This document shows, in pieces, positions 1 through 8,606 of a stretch of 64,000 nt of DNA (positions are counted from its first letter, which is position 1; each line of letters starts with the position of its first letter). The notes below the pieces were generated by a model. It was given only the letters and a program-made list of their open reading frames with translations. It had not been told where the DNA came from and made no database searches. A program made the translations under genes and the position numbers. Source of the stretch: Paractinoplanes ferrugineus (GTDB lineage Bacteria; Actinomycetota; Actinomycetes; Mycobacteriales; Micromonosporaceae); NCBI RefSeq assembly GCF_016862195.1, contig NZ_BOMM01000022.1, positions 124,001 through 188,000 on the forward strand, read 5' to 3'.

Positions 1-1860
1 GGTGTCGAACTCGTCGAGGTTGACGAAGGAGGCGTAGTGATCGAGGCTCGGCGTACCGTCCGGGTTGATCGTCTCGACCGTGACGTCGTAGCTCTCCGGC
101 TCCCGGTTGACCCCGAGCGGCGTCACCACCCGTCCCTTCTCGGAAGTGGCGGTGAGGTAACCGTCGAGCAGGCCGTCGGACAGGCTCGCCGGGCTCGTGT
201 CGGCGGTGACCGTCGTGCTCGCCGTCCCGCCGGCCGGCACCGAGAGCCGCGTGGTGGCCACCTTGAACGCCGCCGAGCCGGTCCGGGCGAGGGTCAGCTC
301 GACCGCCGCCGCGCCCGTGTTGCGGTAGGTGACGGTCCTGGTGACCGGCTTGTCGTCGCCGTGCGGCCAGATCTGCAGGCCGAAGGCGAGCGAGCCGGCG
401 TCGGCGCTCACCGTCTGAGTGATCTCGCGGGCCACGTCGACCCGGCCGGCACCCTGGTCGAACGCGTTGACCCCGGCGGTCGGCGCGGCCGAGCCCAGCA
501 ACGTGTTCTTGCGCAGCTTCGACGACCAGTCCGGGTGCTCCTGGGTCAGGATCGCGGCCGCACCGGCCACGTGCGGGGTGGCCATCGAGGTGCCGGACAG
601 CGACACGTAGCCGTCGACCGGCGCCGGGTCACCGATGAAGCCGTTCTTGGCCTTGGCCGCCACGATGTCCACGCCGGGCGCGGTGATCTCCGGCTTGAGC
701 CCGCTGTCGCCGCTGCGCGGACCGCGCCCGGAGAAGTCGGCGAGCTGGTCCTCGCGGTCGACGGCACCGACCGAGAGCGCCTCGTCGGCGGTGGACGGTG
801 AGCTGACCGACCCCTTGCCGGGGCCCGCGTTGCCGGCCGCGATCACGAACAGCGTGTTGAACTGCGCGGTCAGGTCGGTGACGGCCTGCTCGAGCGGGTC
901 GATGTCCGGGGTGTCGCCACCGCCGAGGCTCATGTTGATCACCGGTGCGCGCTCGGCCGCCCAGGCCATGCCGGCCAGGATCGCCGAGTCGTCACAGAAC
1001 TCGGTCTCGCACACCTTGCCGATGACCAGCTTGGCGCCGGGGGCGACCCCCTTGTAACGGCCACCCGACGCGGCACCGGTGCCCGCGATGATCGAGGCGA
1101 CGTGGGTGCCGTGCCCGACCTCGTCGTCGGCGCTCGGCGTGGTGGTGAAGTTGGCCGTCTCGGCGATCTGCCCGGCCACGTCGGGGTGGGTCGCGTCGAT
1201 GCCGGTGTCGAGGATCGCCACCTTGGTGCCGGTGCCGTCATAACCGGCCTGCCACGCGGTCGGTGCGCCGATCTGCGGCACGCTGTGGTCGAGCGTGACC
1301 TTGCGCTGCCCGTCCAGCCAGATTCGCTGCACCCCGGCCTTGAGCGAGCGCGCGTTCGCCGCCCCGGCGGTCAGCGACGACCAGAGCTGGGCCCGCTCGG
1401 CGACGTCCGCCCGCGCGGCCAGGGCGCCGACCTGCGGGATGTCGCGCGTGATCCGCGCACCACCCGCGGTGAGGGCGCTGCGTGCGCCGGTCGCGCTGTT
1501 TCTGGGGTACGAGATGAGCAGTCGCAGATCGGCTTCGCCGCGCGCGGTGAGCGAGTCGAGGTCGAACAGCCGCTTGTCGACCCGTCCCGCCCGCAGCAGC
1601 GCGAGCGCGTCCGACGGAATGACGTAGCGCTTCTCGCCCTCGGTGCGGGTCAGGAAGCGGATCTTGCTGCGGCCCGGTCCGGGCTGGACGGTCGCGCCCT
1701 TGCCGTGAATCGTGACGCGGTCACCGGTGATCAGCGCGACCGAAGTGGAGTCCGCAGGCGTTCCGGTGGTCGTGGACGGTGCTGCTGCCGCCGGTGCCTG
1801 CATGGCCCCGATGACCAGGACCGAGACGAGCAGTACGGCGGGCAGTCTTCGTCGACGCAT
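1..1860 (-). CDS. S8 family (subtilisin-like) serine peptidase, C-terminus cut by window edge
   Basis: Secreted protease. The first 620 residues are present; no stop is reached before base 1, so the C-terminus lies outside. A signal peptide occupies about residues 1-28 (RRRR then a hydrophobic stretch ending QAPAAAA). The pro-region (about 40-190) has the VALITGDRV opening common in actinobacterial S8 proteases. The catalytic triad is visible: D218 in ILDTGID, H250 in GHGTH, S425 in GTSMATPH. After about residue 460 comes a beta-rich Fn3-like accessory domain. The ATG at 1860 is preceded by GGGGAGG at good spacing. The gene appears monocistronic, with the next gene upstream (2002-2343) about 140 bp away. 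The family call is firm; the substrate is unknown. Confidence 0.93.
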   Translation of the reverse strand, partial: MRRRRLPAVLLVSVLVIGAMQAPAAAAPSTTTGTPADSTSVALITGDRVTIHGKGATVQPGPGRSKIRFLTRTEGEKRYVIPSDALALLRAGRVDKRLFDLDSLTARGEADLRLLISYPRNSATGARSALTAGGARITRDIPQVGALAARADVAERAQLWSSLTAGAANARSLKAGVQRIWLDGQRKVTLDHSVPQIGAPTAWQAGYDGTGTKVAILDTGIDATHPDVAGQIAETANFTTTPSADDEVGHGTHVASIIAGTGAASGGRYKGVAPGAKLVIGKVCETEFCDDSAILAGMAWAAERAPVINMSLGGGDTPDIDPLEQAVTDLTAQFNTLFVIAAGNAGPGKGSVSSPSTADEALSVGAVDREDQLADFSGRGPRSGDSGLKPEITAPGVDIVAAKAKNGFIGDPAPVDGYVSLSGTSMATPHVAGAAAILTQEHPDWSSKLRKNTLLGSAAPTAGVNAFDQGAGRVDVAREITQTVSADAGSLAFGLQIWPHGDDKPVTRTVTYRNTGAAAVELTLARTGSAAFKVATTRLSVPAGGTASTTVTADTSPASLSDGLLDGYLTATSEKGRVVTPLGVNREPESYDVTVETINPDGTPSLDHYASFVNLDEFDT

Positions 1861-2001
1861 CTGGGTGCCTCCCCGGGCCGGGACCGTCCCGGCTCTCGGA
1901 TAGACCCTTGCAAATGGCCGCAACTCCCGCTCCACCCCGTCGAGTCCACTCTCGACTCCACGAACCGCCGGTCCGCCCCGCCCCCTGAGCTGCGGTCCCG
2001 A

Positions 2002-2343
2002 TCAGACGCTGGTCGAGACGCGGCCCGCTTCCGCGTGGGTCGCTTGGGTGTGGGTCGCCTGGGTGTGGGGCGCTTGGGTGTAGGGCGACTGGGTTCGGGG
2101 CGCGGGGGTGTGGCGGGCTTGCGAACGGGCCGCCTCGGTTCGGCGGTTGCGGACAGCGAGGCGCAGGGCGGGCCACCGGCGCCGGCGACTGTCGCAGGTG
2201 GCCAGCACCTTGGCCGGGTTTTCCCGTTCCTCGGGCGGGACGGCGGCGATCACGATGAGCATCGGAAGGGCAGCCGCGGCAAGCTCGGTCGAGGCCAGGA
2301 ACACGAGCGCGCCCAGGGCGGCGATCACGACGTATCCGGTCAT
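2002..2343 (-). CDS. Small membrane protein with His/Thr-rich repeat tail
   Basis: Unrecognised 113-residue protein. Residues 1-35 form one long or two short membrane segments (MTGYVVIAALGALVFL, then AAALPMLIVIAAV). A basic stretch (RRRRWPALRLAVRNRR) follows, then a low-complexity tail of TQAPHTQATHTQATH type written by a 15-bp minisatellite. The ATG at 2343 has GGAGA just upstream. The positive-inside arrangement suggests an exported N-terminal anchor with a cytoplasmic basic tail. The function is unknown. The hydrophobic head looks like real coding sequence; the tail may vary in length between strains. Confidence 0.55.
   Translation of the reverse strand: MTGYVVIAALGALVFLASTELAAAALPMLIVIAAVPPEERENPAKVLATCDSRRRRWPALRLAVRNRRTEAARSQARHTPAPRTQSPYTQAPHTQATHTQATHAEAGRVSTSV
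2036..2110. repeat. 15-bp minisatellite, five units, inside a coding region
   Basis: Five consecutive 15-bp units resembling TGGGTCGCTTGGGTG, the last two more diverged. The unit length is a multiple of three, so copy changes keep the frame of the 2002-2343 gene and lengthen or shorten its HTQAT tail. Confidence 0.8.
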
Positions 2344-2706
2344 GGATTGTCTCCAGTCGTGTCGAACTCGGACGGTCGCCGCAGCGCACCGTCATGGTGG
2401 CCGCGATGACCAGCATCGCGAGGGCAAGAACGGCGCTGCTGCTCGAAGCCGCCCGCCGGATCCTCGAGCAGGACAGCTGACCCGGCCTCTGAATCCCGCT
2501 CGATGATGCGCGGCCGACCACCGGTGGCACCCTCGACGTGTCACCAGCTCGGCATGCCACCGCCCGCGGCGCTGAGCGATCCGCCCGCGGCGCTGAGCGA
2601 TCCGCCCGCGGCGCTGAGCGATCCGCCCGCGGCGCTGAGCGATTTGCCGCGGCGACGCAGGCCGGGTTCGGCGGTCGGCGGTGAAGGCGGTGAAGGCGGT
2701 GGCAGG
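2344..2706. other. Gene-poor stretch of 363 bp with a tandem repeat
   Basis: No convincing gene is visible. A minus-strand frame ending in TGA that overlaps the ATG of the 2002-2343 gene runs through 2344-2490, and another minus frame holds a short hydrophobic run (VLALAMLVIAATM), but neither has a clear ribosome binding site or family resemblance. The only clear structure is the 21-bp tandem repeat at 2560-2643. Confidence 0.5.
2560..2643. repeat. 21-bp tandem repeat, four identical copies
   Basis: Four perfect, directly adjacent copies of a 21-bp unit that begins CCGCCCGCGGCG and ends CTGAGCGAT, starting at 2560, 2581, 2602 and 2623, followed by a decayed fragment. The copies abut without spacers, so this is not a CRISPR array. 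It lies intergenic, just downstream of the TIGR03086-like gene. Confidence 0.95.
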
Positions 2707-3264
2707 TCAGCGCCGGCCCAGGAAGGCCAGCAGACGGTCGCCCGGCGAGGCGTCGCCGGGTGGGGGGACGGGACGGGCGAAACGGCCGGGGCGGTCGGCC
2801 GGGCGGATCAGGATGACGGCCAGGTCGAGGAGCTCGTCGGCCAGCTCGGGTGGGATCGGCCTGGACCGGTGGCACGCCTGGGACACGTCCCAGCTGTGGG
2901 CCGTGAGCTCGATCGCCCCGGCGGTGGCGATCAGGGGGGCGGCGGCGGTTGCTTCGTCCACCCGTACGGTGAAATCGTCCCGGACCGCGGCCCAGGCACC
3001 CAGCAGGAGCACCGCCCGGTCGCGTGCCAGCGGAACGACCGGCGCCGCCGGCGGCGGGGCGCTGGGCCGGACCACGCCCGTGTCGGCGGCCTCGTGCAGC
3101 GCGGTCATCGAGTCGATCAGGTGCTCCAGCAGGGCGCCGAGATCCCACCCGGGGCACGGGGTCGGGTTGCTCAGCAGCGCCGGCGTCACCAGGGAAAGGC
3201 TGCCCAGGCAGTAGGAAACTGCCCGTTCCAGCACGGCCACCCCGGCCCGCAGCGCTGCTGTCAT
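2707..3264 (-). CDS. TIGR03086-like / mycothiol-dependent maleylpyruvate isomerase N-terminal domain protein
   Basis: 185-residue protein of the DinB/MDMPI four-helix fold. The hallmarks are the NPTPCPGWDLGALLEHLIDS segment near residues 32-51 and ELTAHSWDVSQA around 125, which place His and Asp/Glu side chains for a divalent metal. Members are metal-binding and often thought to use mycothiol; the actual reaction is unknown. The ATG at 3264 overlaps the stop of the sigma factor gene by one base (TGATG), so the two are translationally coupled. Such proteins are frequent neighbours of ECF sigma factors with SnoaL tails. Confidence 0.85.
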   Translation of the reverse strand: MTAALRAGVAVLERAVSYCLGSLSLVTPALLSNPTPCPGWDLGALLEHLIDSMTALHEAADTGVVRPSAPPPAAPVVPLARDRAVLLLGAWAAVRDDFTVRVDEATAAAPLIATAGAIELTAHSWDVSQACHRSRPIPPELADELLDLAVILIRPADRPGRFARPVPPPGDASPGDRLLAFLGRR

Positions 3265-4217
3265 CAGGTCACCGGAAGGAAATCGGGGAGGCCGAACGTG
3301 CGGAACAGGCGCCTGTCGAAGAAGCTCGACACGTGGCTGACGCCGTCCTTGGTCAACGTCAGGACCGGGAGGTTGAACGGCTTGTAGACGTCGCCGTCGC
3401 GCATGTAGAGGCCGAACGCGTGCTGGCCGTTCGCCCTGGTCGGGATCAGCTTCATGTCGCCGGGTCGGCGGGCCGGGCAGTGCGTGTCGACAAGCCGGGC
3501 GATGTTCTCCGGCCCCTCGTACCAACCGGTGAACGGCGGCATCTCCCACACCGCGTCCTTGGTGAAGATGTCCACCATGGCGGGGATGTCCTTGGCCTCG
3601 AACGCGGCCACGAACCGGTCCAGCAGCTCCTTGCGCACGGCGTCGCCGGGCTCGGTGATCTTGTCGGAGTCGAGCTCGGTCCGCGACATCTGGGCCCGCG
3701 CCCGTTGCAGGGCGCTGTTGACCGAGGCGACAGTCATCTCCAACATCTCCGCCACCTCGGCCGCGGACCACTGCAGGACGTCCCGCAGGATCAGCACGGC
3801 ACGCTGGCGGGGCGGCAGGTATTGCATCGCGGCGACCACGGCCAGCCGGATGCTCTCGCGGCCGGTCACCACCGACGCCGGGTCGAGGAACTCGTCGGGC
3901 ATCGGCTCGAGCCATCGCACCTCACGCTGCTCGACCAGGTCGTCGGCCGGGTCCGAGCTGGGCGCGCCGAGCCCGATCGGCAGCGGGCGGCGGTTGCGCG
4001 ACTCGAGCGCGTTGAGGCAGGCGTTCGTCGCGATGCGGTGCAGCCACGTGCGCATCGACGAGCGGCCCTCGAAACGGTCGTAGGAGCGCCAGGCCCGAAC
4101 GTACGTCTCCTGCACCAGGTCCTCGGCGTCGTAGACCGAGCCCAGCATGCGATAACAGTGCGCCAGAAGCTCCCGACGGTAGGGATCCGCTTGCCGCACG
4201 AACTCGGCTTCCACCAC
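3264..4217 (-). CDS. ECF sigma factor with C-terminal SnoaL-like domain (SigG/SigJ type)
   Basis: 317-residue RNA polymerase sigma factor. Region 2 spans about residues 8-78 (LLAHCYRMLGSVYDAEDLVQET, then FRGRSSMRTWLHRIATN-like sequence). Region 4 spans about 128-180 (LPPRQRAVLILRDVLQWSAAEVAEML, a helix-turn-helix). A SnoaL/NTF2-like domain fills about 195-310 and is typical of SigG/SigJ-type ECF groups, where it modulates sigma activity in place of a classical anti-sigma factor. No anti-sigma gene is adjacent, in agreement with that. The ATG at 4217 has a purine-rich GGAGGTGG just upstream. It is the first gene of a two-gene operon. Confidence 0.93.
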   Translation of the reverse strand: MVEAEFVRQADPYRRELLAHCYRMLGSVYDAEDLVQETYVRAWRSYDRFEGRSSMRTWLHRIATNACLNALESRNRRPLPIGLGAPSSDPADDLVEQREVRWLEPMPDEFLDPASVVTGRESIRLAVVAAMQYLPPRQRAVLILRDVLQWSAAEVAEMLEMTVASVNSALQRARAQMSRTELDSDKITEPGDAVRKELLDRFVAAFEAKDIPAMVDIFTKDAVWEMPPFTGWYEGPENIARLVDTHCPARRPGDMKLIPTRANGQHAFGLYMRDGDVYKPFNLPVLTLTKDGVSHVSSFFDRRLFRTFGLPDFLPVT

Positions 4218-4254
4218 GCCACCTCCTCATGAAGTTACGACAGCGGTCGCGGCC

Positions 4255-4285
4255 GGAACTCATCGTCGTCGGGCCGATGAGTTCC
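4255..4285 (-). terminator. Perfect 11-bp stem hairpin
   Basis: GGAACTCATCG at 4255-4265 and its exact complement CGATGAGTTCC at 4275-4285 leave a 9-nt loop. It sits between the end of the small membrane protein gene (4359) and the start of the sigma factor (4217), both minus strand. It is most simply a terminator without a U-tract, but could also be a 5' UTR structure of the sigma gene 38 nt before its ATG. Confidence 0.6.
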
Positions 4286-4358
4286 GCCGGCGTCCGCGGT
4301 CTGTCTCGGCGATCGTAAAGAGCAGGTATGACAAAAATGCCGACCGACCAGCCGCGGC

Positions 4359-4598
4359 CTAACGGCTGAGCTCGGTCGACCTGCGGAGCAGGGCGGCCCG
4401 CCGGCGGCGGGCCACCACGAGGTTCGCGACCGCGGCGACGCCGAGGGCGCCGACGACCAGGGCGAGGCCAACGGGGGAGCGGTGGCGGGAGACGGCGATG
4501 GCAGCCACTCCCATCCCGCCGGCCGGCCAGGCGGCGAGCGCGATCCAGGCGGCGACGACGCGGTCGCGGGCGAAGAGCGGGGTACGGCGGGTCAGCAC
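4359..4598 (-). CDS. Small two-helix membrane protein
   Basis: 79-residue unrecognised protein. It has two hydrophobic helices, about residues 14-36 (VVAAWIALAAWPAGGMGVAAI) and 43-62 (GLALVVGALGVAAVANLVVA), and a basic tail RRRRAALLRR. It lies 40 bp downstream of the siderophore permease gene on the same strand and may be co-transcribed with the iron operon. No function can be assigned. Confidence 0.6.
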   Translation of the reverse strand: MLTRRTPLFARDRVVAAWIALAAWPAGGMGVAAIAVSRHRSPVGLALVVGALGVAAVANLVVARRRRAALLRRSTELSR

Positions 4599-4638
4599 CC
4601 AGCTGCCGTACCCCGCCCAGCCCAGCCCGACGAGGGAA

Positions 4639-6735
4639 TCAGGTGCGGCTGCGCCAGAGCAGCCAGACGAAGTAGGGCGCGCCGATCAGGGCCGTGACCA
4701 AGCCCGCGGCCAGCGAGGACGGGGCGATGACGGTACGCCCCAGGGTGTCGGCCACGCTCACCAGCAGGGCGCCCAGGCCGACCGCGACCGGGACGGCGCG
4801 GCTGTGCCGGGCGCCGACCAGGGCGCGGGCCGCGTGCGGGGCGACCAGGCCGACGAAGGCGAGCGCGCCGACCGCGACCGCGGCCGCCGCGGTCAGCAGC
4901 GCGGCCAGGGTGAGCAGCCCGAGGCGGGCCCGGCCCAGCGGGACGCCCAGCACCCGGGGCACGTCCTCGTCCAGGGCGACCAGGTCGAGTGTGCGGGAAC
5001 CGGCCAGGGCCAGCGGGAACGCGATCAGCAGCATGGTCGCTACCGGGACGACCTGACCCGTGGTGCGGCCGTAGGTGGAGCCGGCCAGCCAGGTCAGGGC
5101 GGTGTTGATGTTCCACGGCGAGACCGTGACCACGACCAGGGTGGTCAGCGCCGTCGCGGCGGCGCTGACCCCCACCCCGATCAGCACGATCCGGTCGGAG
5201 GCCGGGCCGCGCCCCGCGGCCAGCCAGTAGACCAGGCCGAACGCGGCGAGCGCGGCCGCAGTGGCGGCGCCGAGCACCGGCCACACGCCGAGGCCGGGCA
5301 GCAGCATGACGACGGCCACCGCACCGACGCTCGCCCCCGGGGTGACGCCGAGCAGGCTCGGCTCGGCCAGCGCGTTGCGGCACACGGCCTGCACGATCGC
5401 GCCGGCCAGGGCGAGCGCGGCACCACCGGCCAGGGCCGCGAGCACGCGCGGCCACCGCTGGTCGAGCACGAAGCTGACCTGACGCCCGGAGATCCCCTCG
5501 GCCCAGTTCAGGACGTCACCGAGCAGCACGATCCGGTCACCGAGCAGCAGCGCGGCGACGAAGGCGGCGACCACCGCCACGACGAGAAAAGCGGAGACCG
5601 AGAAGATCCGGCCACGCGTACGCACCGAGCCGGGCGCGCCGCGGGCCGGAACCGACGCCGGACCGCCGTCGCGAAGCCCCCGGGCCAGCCAGACGAGCAC
5701 CACCGCGCCGGCCAGGGTGGTGACGACGCCGGTGGGCACCGAGATGGACTTGTCGGCCGCGAACACCAGGCGCAGCAGCACGTCGGCGCCGACCACGAGG
5801 ACCGCGCCGGCCAGCCCGGCGAACGGCAGGAGCAACCGGTGGGCGCCGAGGCCGGGAACCCGGCGGGCGATCAGCCGGGCGATGACCGGCGCGCACAGGC
5901 CGACGAAGCCGATCGGGCCGGCGACGCTCACCGAGATCGCGGCGAGGAGTACGGCCAGGGTCACCGCGACCACCCGGGTGCGGCGTACGTCGACACCGAG
6001 CACCCGGGCCGCGTCGTCGCCGATGGCCAGCACGTCGAGCCGGTGCGCGATCAGCAGCGTGGCGAGCACGCCGACGGCGACGATCGGGGCGGCCGTGCTC
6101 ACCTGGTGCGAGCCGGACTGCACGGTGGAGCCGCTGCCCCACGCGTACAGGCCGATGGTGTTCTGCTGGAAGAGCATCAGGAGCACGGTGGTCAGCGAGT
6201 TGAGCGCGAGAGCCACCGCCGAGCCGGCGAGCACGAGCCGGGTCGGGCCGGCCGCGCCGCCCCGCGCGACGAGTAGCACCAGACCCGCGGCGAGCAGGCC
6301 ACCGACAAACGCGACCAGGCCGTTGACGGAGAACGGCAGGGCGACGCCGGACGCGGCGACGGCCACCACCGAGACGTAGGCGCCGGCGTTGACGGCGAGC
6401 GTGTCGGGGGAGGCGAGCGGGTTGCGGGCGACCGATTGGAAGACCCCACCGGCGATCCCGACGGCGATGCCGACCAGGAGGGCGGCGGCGAGGCGGGGGA
6501 GCCGGCTTGCCACGAGTACGGCCACCGCCCGCTCGCGGGTGCTGTCGTCGGGCGCCCACGGCCAGCCGGCGCGTAGTAGTTCGCCGACGCCCAGGCGCGC
6601 GGTGCCCTGCGTGAGGTGCACCGCGGCCAGGACGGCGAGCAGCACGACCGCCCCCGCGAAGACGGCGATGATCCCGTACGTCTGCGGGTTCCCGGTCTTC
6701 CCGATCTTGACCGGAGCGTCGATCGTGCTTGTCAT
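4639..6735 (-). CDS. Fused FecCD-type iron-siderophore ABC permease (FhuB-like)
   Basis: 698-residue inner-membrane permease made of two complete FecCD units in tandem (about 20-340 and 370-698). Each contains the ARNPLASPDTLAV or CRNALAEPSLLGV motif and the PIGFVGL/LAFVGLVAPHAAR coupling segment. E. coli FhuB has the same fused architecture; most actinobacterial systems use two separate permeases. The ATG at 6735 is one base after the stop of the binding protein gene, so the two are coupled. With the ATPase and lipoprotein it forms an uptake system for a ferric siderophore of unknown type. Confidence 0.95.
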   Translation of the reverse strand: MTSTIDAPVKIGKTGNPQTYGIIAVFAGAVVLLAVLAAVHLTQGTARLGVGELLRAGWPWAPDDSTRERAVAVLVASRLPRLAAALLVGIAVGIAGGVFQSVARNPLASPDTLAVNAGAYVSVVAVAASGVALPFSVNGLVAFVGGLLAAGLVLLVARGGAAGPTRLVLAGSAVALALNSLTTVLLMLFQQNTIGLYAWGSGSTVQSGSHQVSTAAPIVAVGVLATLLIAHRLDVLAIGDDAARVLGVDVRRTRVVAVTLAVLLAAISVSVAGPIGFVGLCAPVIARLIARRVPGLGAHRLLLPFAGLAGAVLVVGADVLLRLVFAADKSISVPTGVVTTLAGAVVLVWLARGLRDGGPASVPARGAPGSVRTRGRIFSVSAFLVVAVVAAFVAALLLGDRIVLLGDVLNWAEGISGRQVSFVLDQRWPRVLAALAGGAALALAGAIVQAVCRNALAEPSLLGVTPGASVGAVAVVMLLPGLGVWPVLGAATAAALAAFGLVYWLAAGRGPASDRIVLIGVGVSAAATALTTLVVVTVSPWNINTALTWLAGSTYGRTTGQVVPVATMLLIAFPLALAGSRTLDLVALDEDVPRVLGVPLGRARLGLLTLAALLTAAAAVAVGALAFVGLVAPHAARALVGARHSRAVPVAVGLGALLVSVADTLGRTVIAPSSLAAGLVTALIGAPYFVWLLWRSRT

Positions 6736-6736
6736 G

Positions 6737-7729
6737 TCAGGCGGTCAGGGCCGGGACGAGCGCGTCGACGAAGGCGCTGGCCGAGGCCGGGCCGCCGAAC
6801 ATCCAGATGCCGTCCGGGATGCGCTTGACCTTGTTCCCGGTGACGAACGGGAGCTGCTTCCAGACCGCGTTGCCCTTGAGGTTGTCGGTGAAGTCGCCGC
6901 CGTCGGTCTTGTTGGCCACGTAGAGGAACGTGGTGCCGGCACCCGTGATCTTGGTGAGGCCCTCGACGTCGGTCTGCGCGAGTCCGTAGTCCTTGTCGCC
7001 GCCGGTGGTCCACTGGTTCGCCAACCCCAGTTCCTTGGCGATGCCGCCGAAGAACGAGTTCGGCGTGTACATGCGCAGGGTGACGGTGCCGGAGTCGACC
7101 CAGCCGTCGGCCATGGTGAACGGCGCGCCGGTCTTGCCCGCCTTGGCCAGCGCGTCCTTGCCGGTGGCGACCTTGGCGTCGAAGCCGGCGAGCAACTCGG
7201 TCGCCTTCGCCTCGGTGCCGGTGGCCTTGGCCAGGGTGTTCACCGTCTTGCGCATGTAACCGATCGGGTCGCTGCCGTCGGACCCGCGCAGCGCCAGCAC
7301 CGGAACCTTGGCGGCGAGCTGCTTGAGCACCGGCTCCTGCACGTCGGTGGTGGTGACGACCAGGTCCGGGTTCAGCGCGATGATCGCGTCGAGGCTGGGT
7401 TCGCCGCGCTGGCCGACGTCCGGGGTGGTGGCGTCGATCGGGGCGCTGGTGTCCCAGACGTTGTAGCCCTTCACGTCGGCCTGCCCGGCCGGCTTCACGC
7501 CGAGCGCGACGAGGTTCTCGGTCAGGCCCCATTCGAGGGAGACCACGTTGCGGGCCGGTGCGTTCAGGTGCACGGCGCCGCGCTCGTCGGTGAGGTCGAC
7601 CGGCCCGGACGGTGCCGACGACGCCGGGGCCGCCGTGTCGGTGGTGTCCTCGGTGGTGCCGCAGGCCGAGACCAGCATCGCGGTGAGTGCCACCGCCGAA
7701 GTGGCGAGGGCGCGGCGGGTGATGCTCAT
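6737..7729 (-). CDS. Iron-siderophore ABC transporter substrate-binding lipoprotein
   Basis: 330-residue periplasmic-binding-protein-like lipoprotein of the FecB/FepB class. The signal peptide ends in the lipobox LVSAC (Cys at about 23), followed by an acidic/Ser-Pro linker and the two-lobed body. Conserved pieces include RNVVSLEWGLTENLVALGVKP and EPSLDAIIALNPDLVV. It captures the ferric siderophore outside the membrane and passes it to the fused permease. The ATG at 7729 follows the TAA of the ATPase gene directly with no gap. It is controlled by the iron box at 8607-8625. Confidence 0.95.
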   Translation of the reverse strand: MSITRRALATSAVALTAMLVSACGTTEDTTDTAAPASSAPSGPVDLTDERGAVHLNAPARNVVSLEWGLTENLVALGVKPAGQADVKGYNVWDTSAPIDATTPDVGQRGEPSLDAIIALNPDLVVTTTDVQEPVLKQLAAKVPVLALRGSDGSDPIGYMRKTVNTLAKATGTEAKATELLAGFDAKVATGKDALAKAGKTGAPFTMADGWVDSGTVTLRMYTPNSFFGGIAKELGLANQWTTGGDKDYGLAQTDVEGLTKITGAGTTFLYVANKTDGGDFTDNLKGNAVWKQLPFVTGNKVKRIPDGIWMFGGPASASAFVDALVPALTA

Positions 7730-8575
7730 TTAGATGGAAACCTTTCGGATGTGGTGCCGGCCGACCGGCCGGGTGCGGACATGGCCGTCGGCCTCGACGT
7801 GGACGTCGATGCGCAGGCCGTAGATCTCGGTGAGAAGCTCGGCGGTGAGCACCTCGGCGGGGCGGCCGGTGGCGCGCACGACGCCTTTCTCCAGCAGTAC
7901 GACCTCGTCGGCGACCGCGGCGGCCTGGTCGAGGTCGTGCAGCACGACGCCGACCGCGACCCCGTGCGCGTCGGCCAGGTCACGCACGATGTCCAGGGTC
8001 TCGATCTGATAGCGCAGGTCGAGGAACGTGGTGGGCTCGTCGAGCAGCACCACGCCGGTGTCCTGGGCGAGGCAGGTGGCCAGCCACACCCGCTGCAGCT
8101 CGCCGCCGGACAGCTCGTCGACCGCGCGGTCGGCCATCCCGGCCACCCCGGTCAGCTCCATGGCCCGCGACACGTGGGCCGGCCCGTCGGTGTCCCCCGC
8201 ACCGAACCGCCCGCGGTAGGGATGCCGCCCGTACGCGACGACGTCCCGCACCCGCACCCCGCCCGGCGTCGGCCGCGACTGGGTGAGCAGGGTGACCTGG
8301 CGGGCGAAGTCGCGGGGCCGCAGCGCGAACGCGTCCTCGCCACCGAGGTCGACGGCCCCGGACCGCGGCGTGTGCAGCCGGGCGAGCGAGCGCAGCAGGG
8401 TGGACTTGCCCGACCCGTTGGGCCCGATGAGCGCCACCACGGTGCCGGCGCGCAACGCGATGCCGGCTCCGTGCACGACCGTCCGGCCGTCGTAGGCGAG
8501 CGTCAGGTCAGCGCCGGTGAGCGCGGCACCGTCGGTCTCGCCCCGCCTCGTACCCAACCCGGCCTCGGTCGTCAT
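7730..8575 (-). CDS. Iron-siderophore ABC transporter ATP-binding protein (FepC-like)
   Basis: 281-residue cytoplasmic ATPase. Walker A is GPNGSGKS, the Q-loop is LTQSRP, the signature is LSGGELQRVWLA, Walker B is VVLLDEPT and the switch His is in VLHDLDQA. The chosen ATG at 8575 (MTTEAGLG) gives a normal length and follows GAGGCGAG. An upstream extension of the frame to 8671 would run through the iron box and is rejected. First gene of the operon ATPase, binding lipoprotein, fused permease. An out-of-frame ATG at 8607 lies inside the operator. Confidence 0.94.
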   Translation of the reverse strand: MTTEAGLGTRRGETDGAALTGADLTLAYDGRTVVHGAGIALRAGTVVALIGPNGSGKSTLLRSLARLHTPRSGAVDLGGEDAFALRPRDFARQVTLLTQSRPTPGGVRVRDVVAYGRHPYRGRFGAGDTDGPAHVSRAMELTGVAGMADRAVDELSGGELQRVWLATCLAQDTGVVLLDEPTTFLDLRYQIETLDIVRDLADAHGVAVGVVLHDLDQAAAVADEVVLLEKGVVRATGRPAEVLTAELLTEIYGLRIDVHVEADGHVRTRPVGRHHIRKVSI

Positions 8576-8606
8576 CTCGCCTCGGTCTTCATCTCGCCCC
8601 GGTTCA

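Noticed and set aside
2344..2500. Small gene overlapping the start of 2002-2343
   Set aside because: Frames on both strands are open but none has a ribosome binding site or recognisable product; left undecided.
2560..2643. CRISPR array
   Set aside because: Repeats abut with no spacers and no cas genes are present; a plain tandem repeat.
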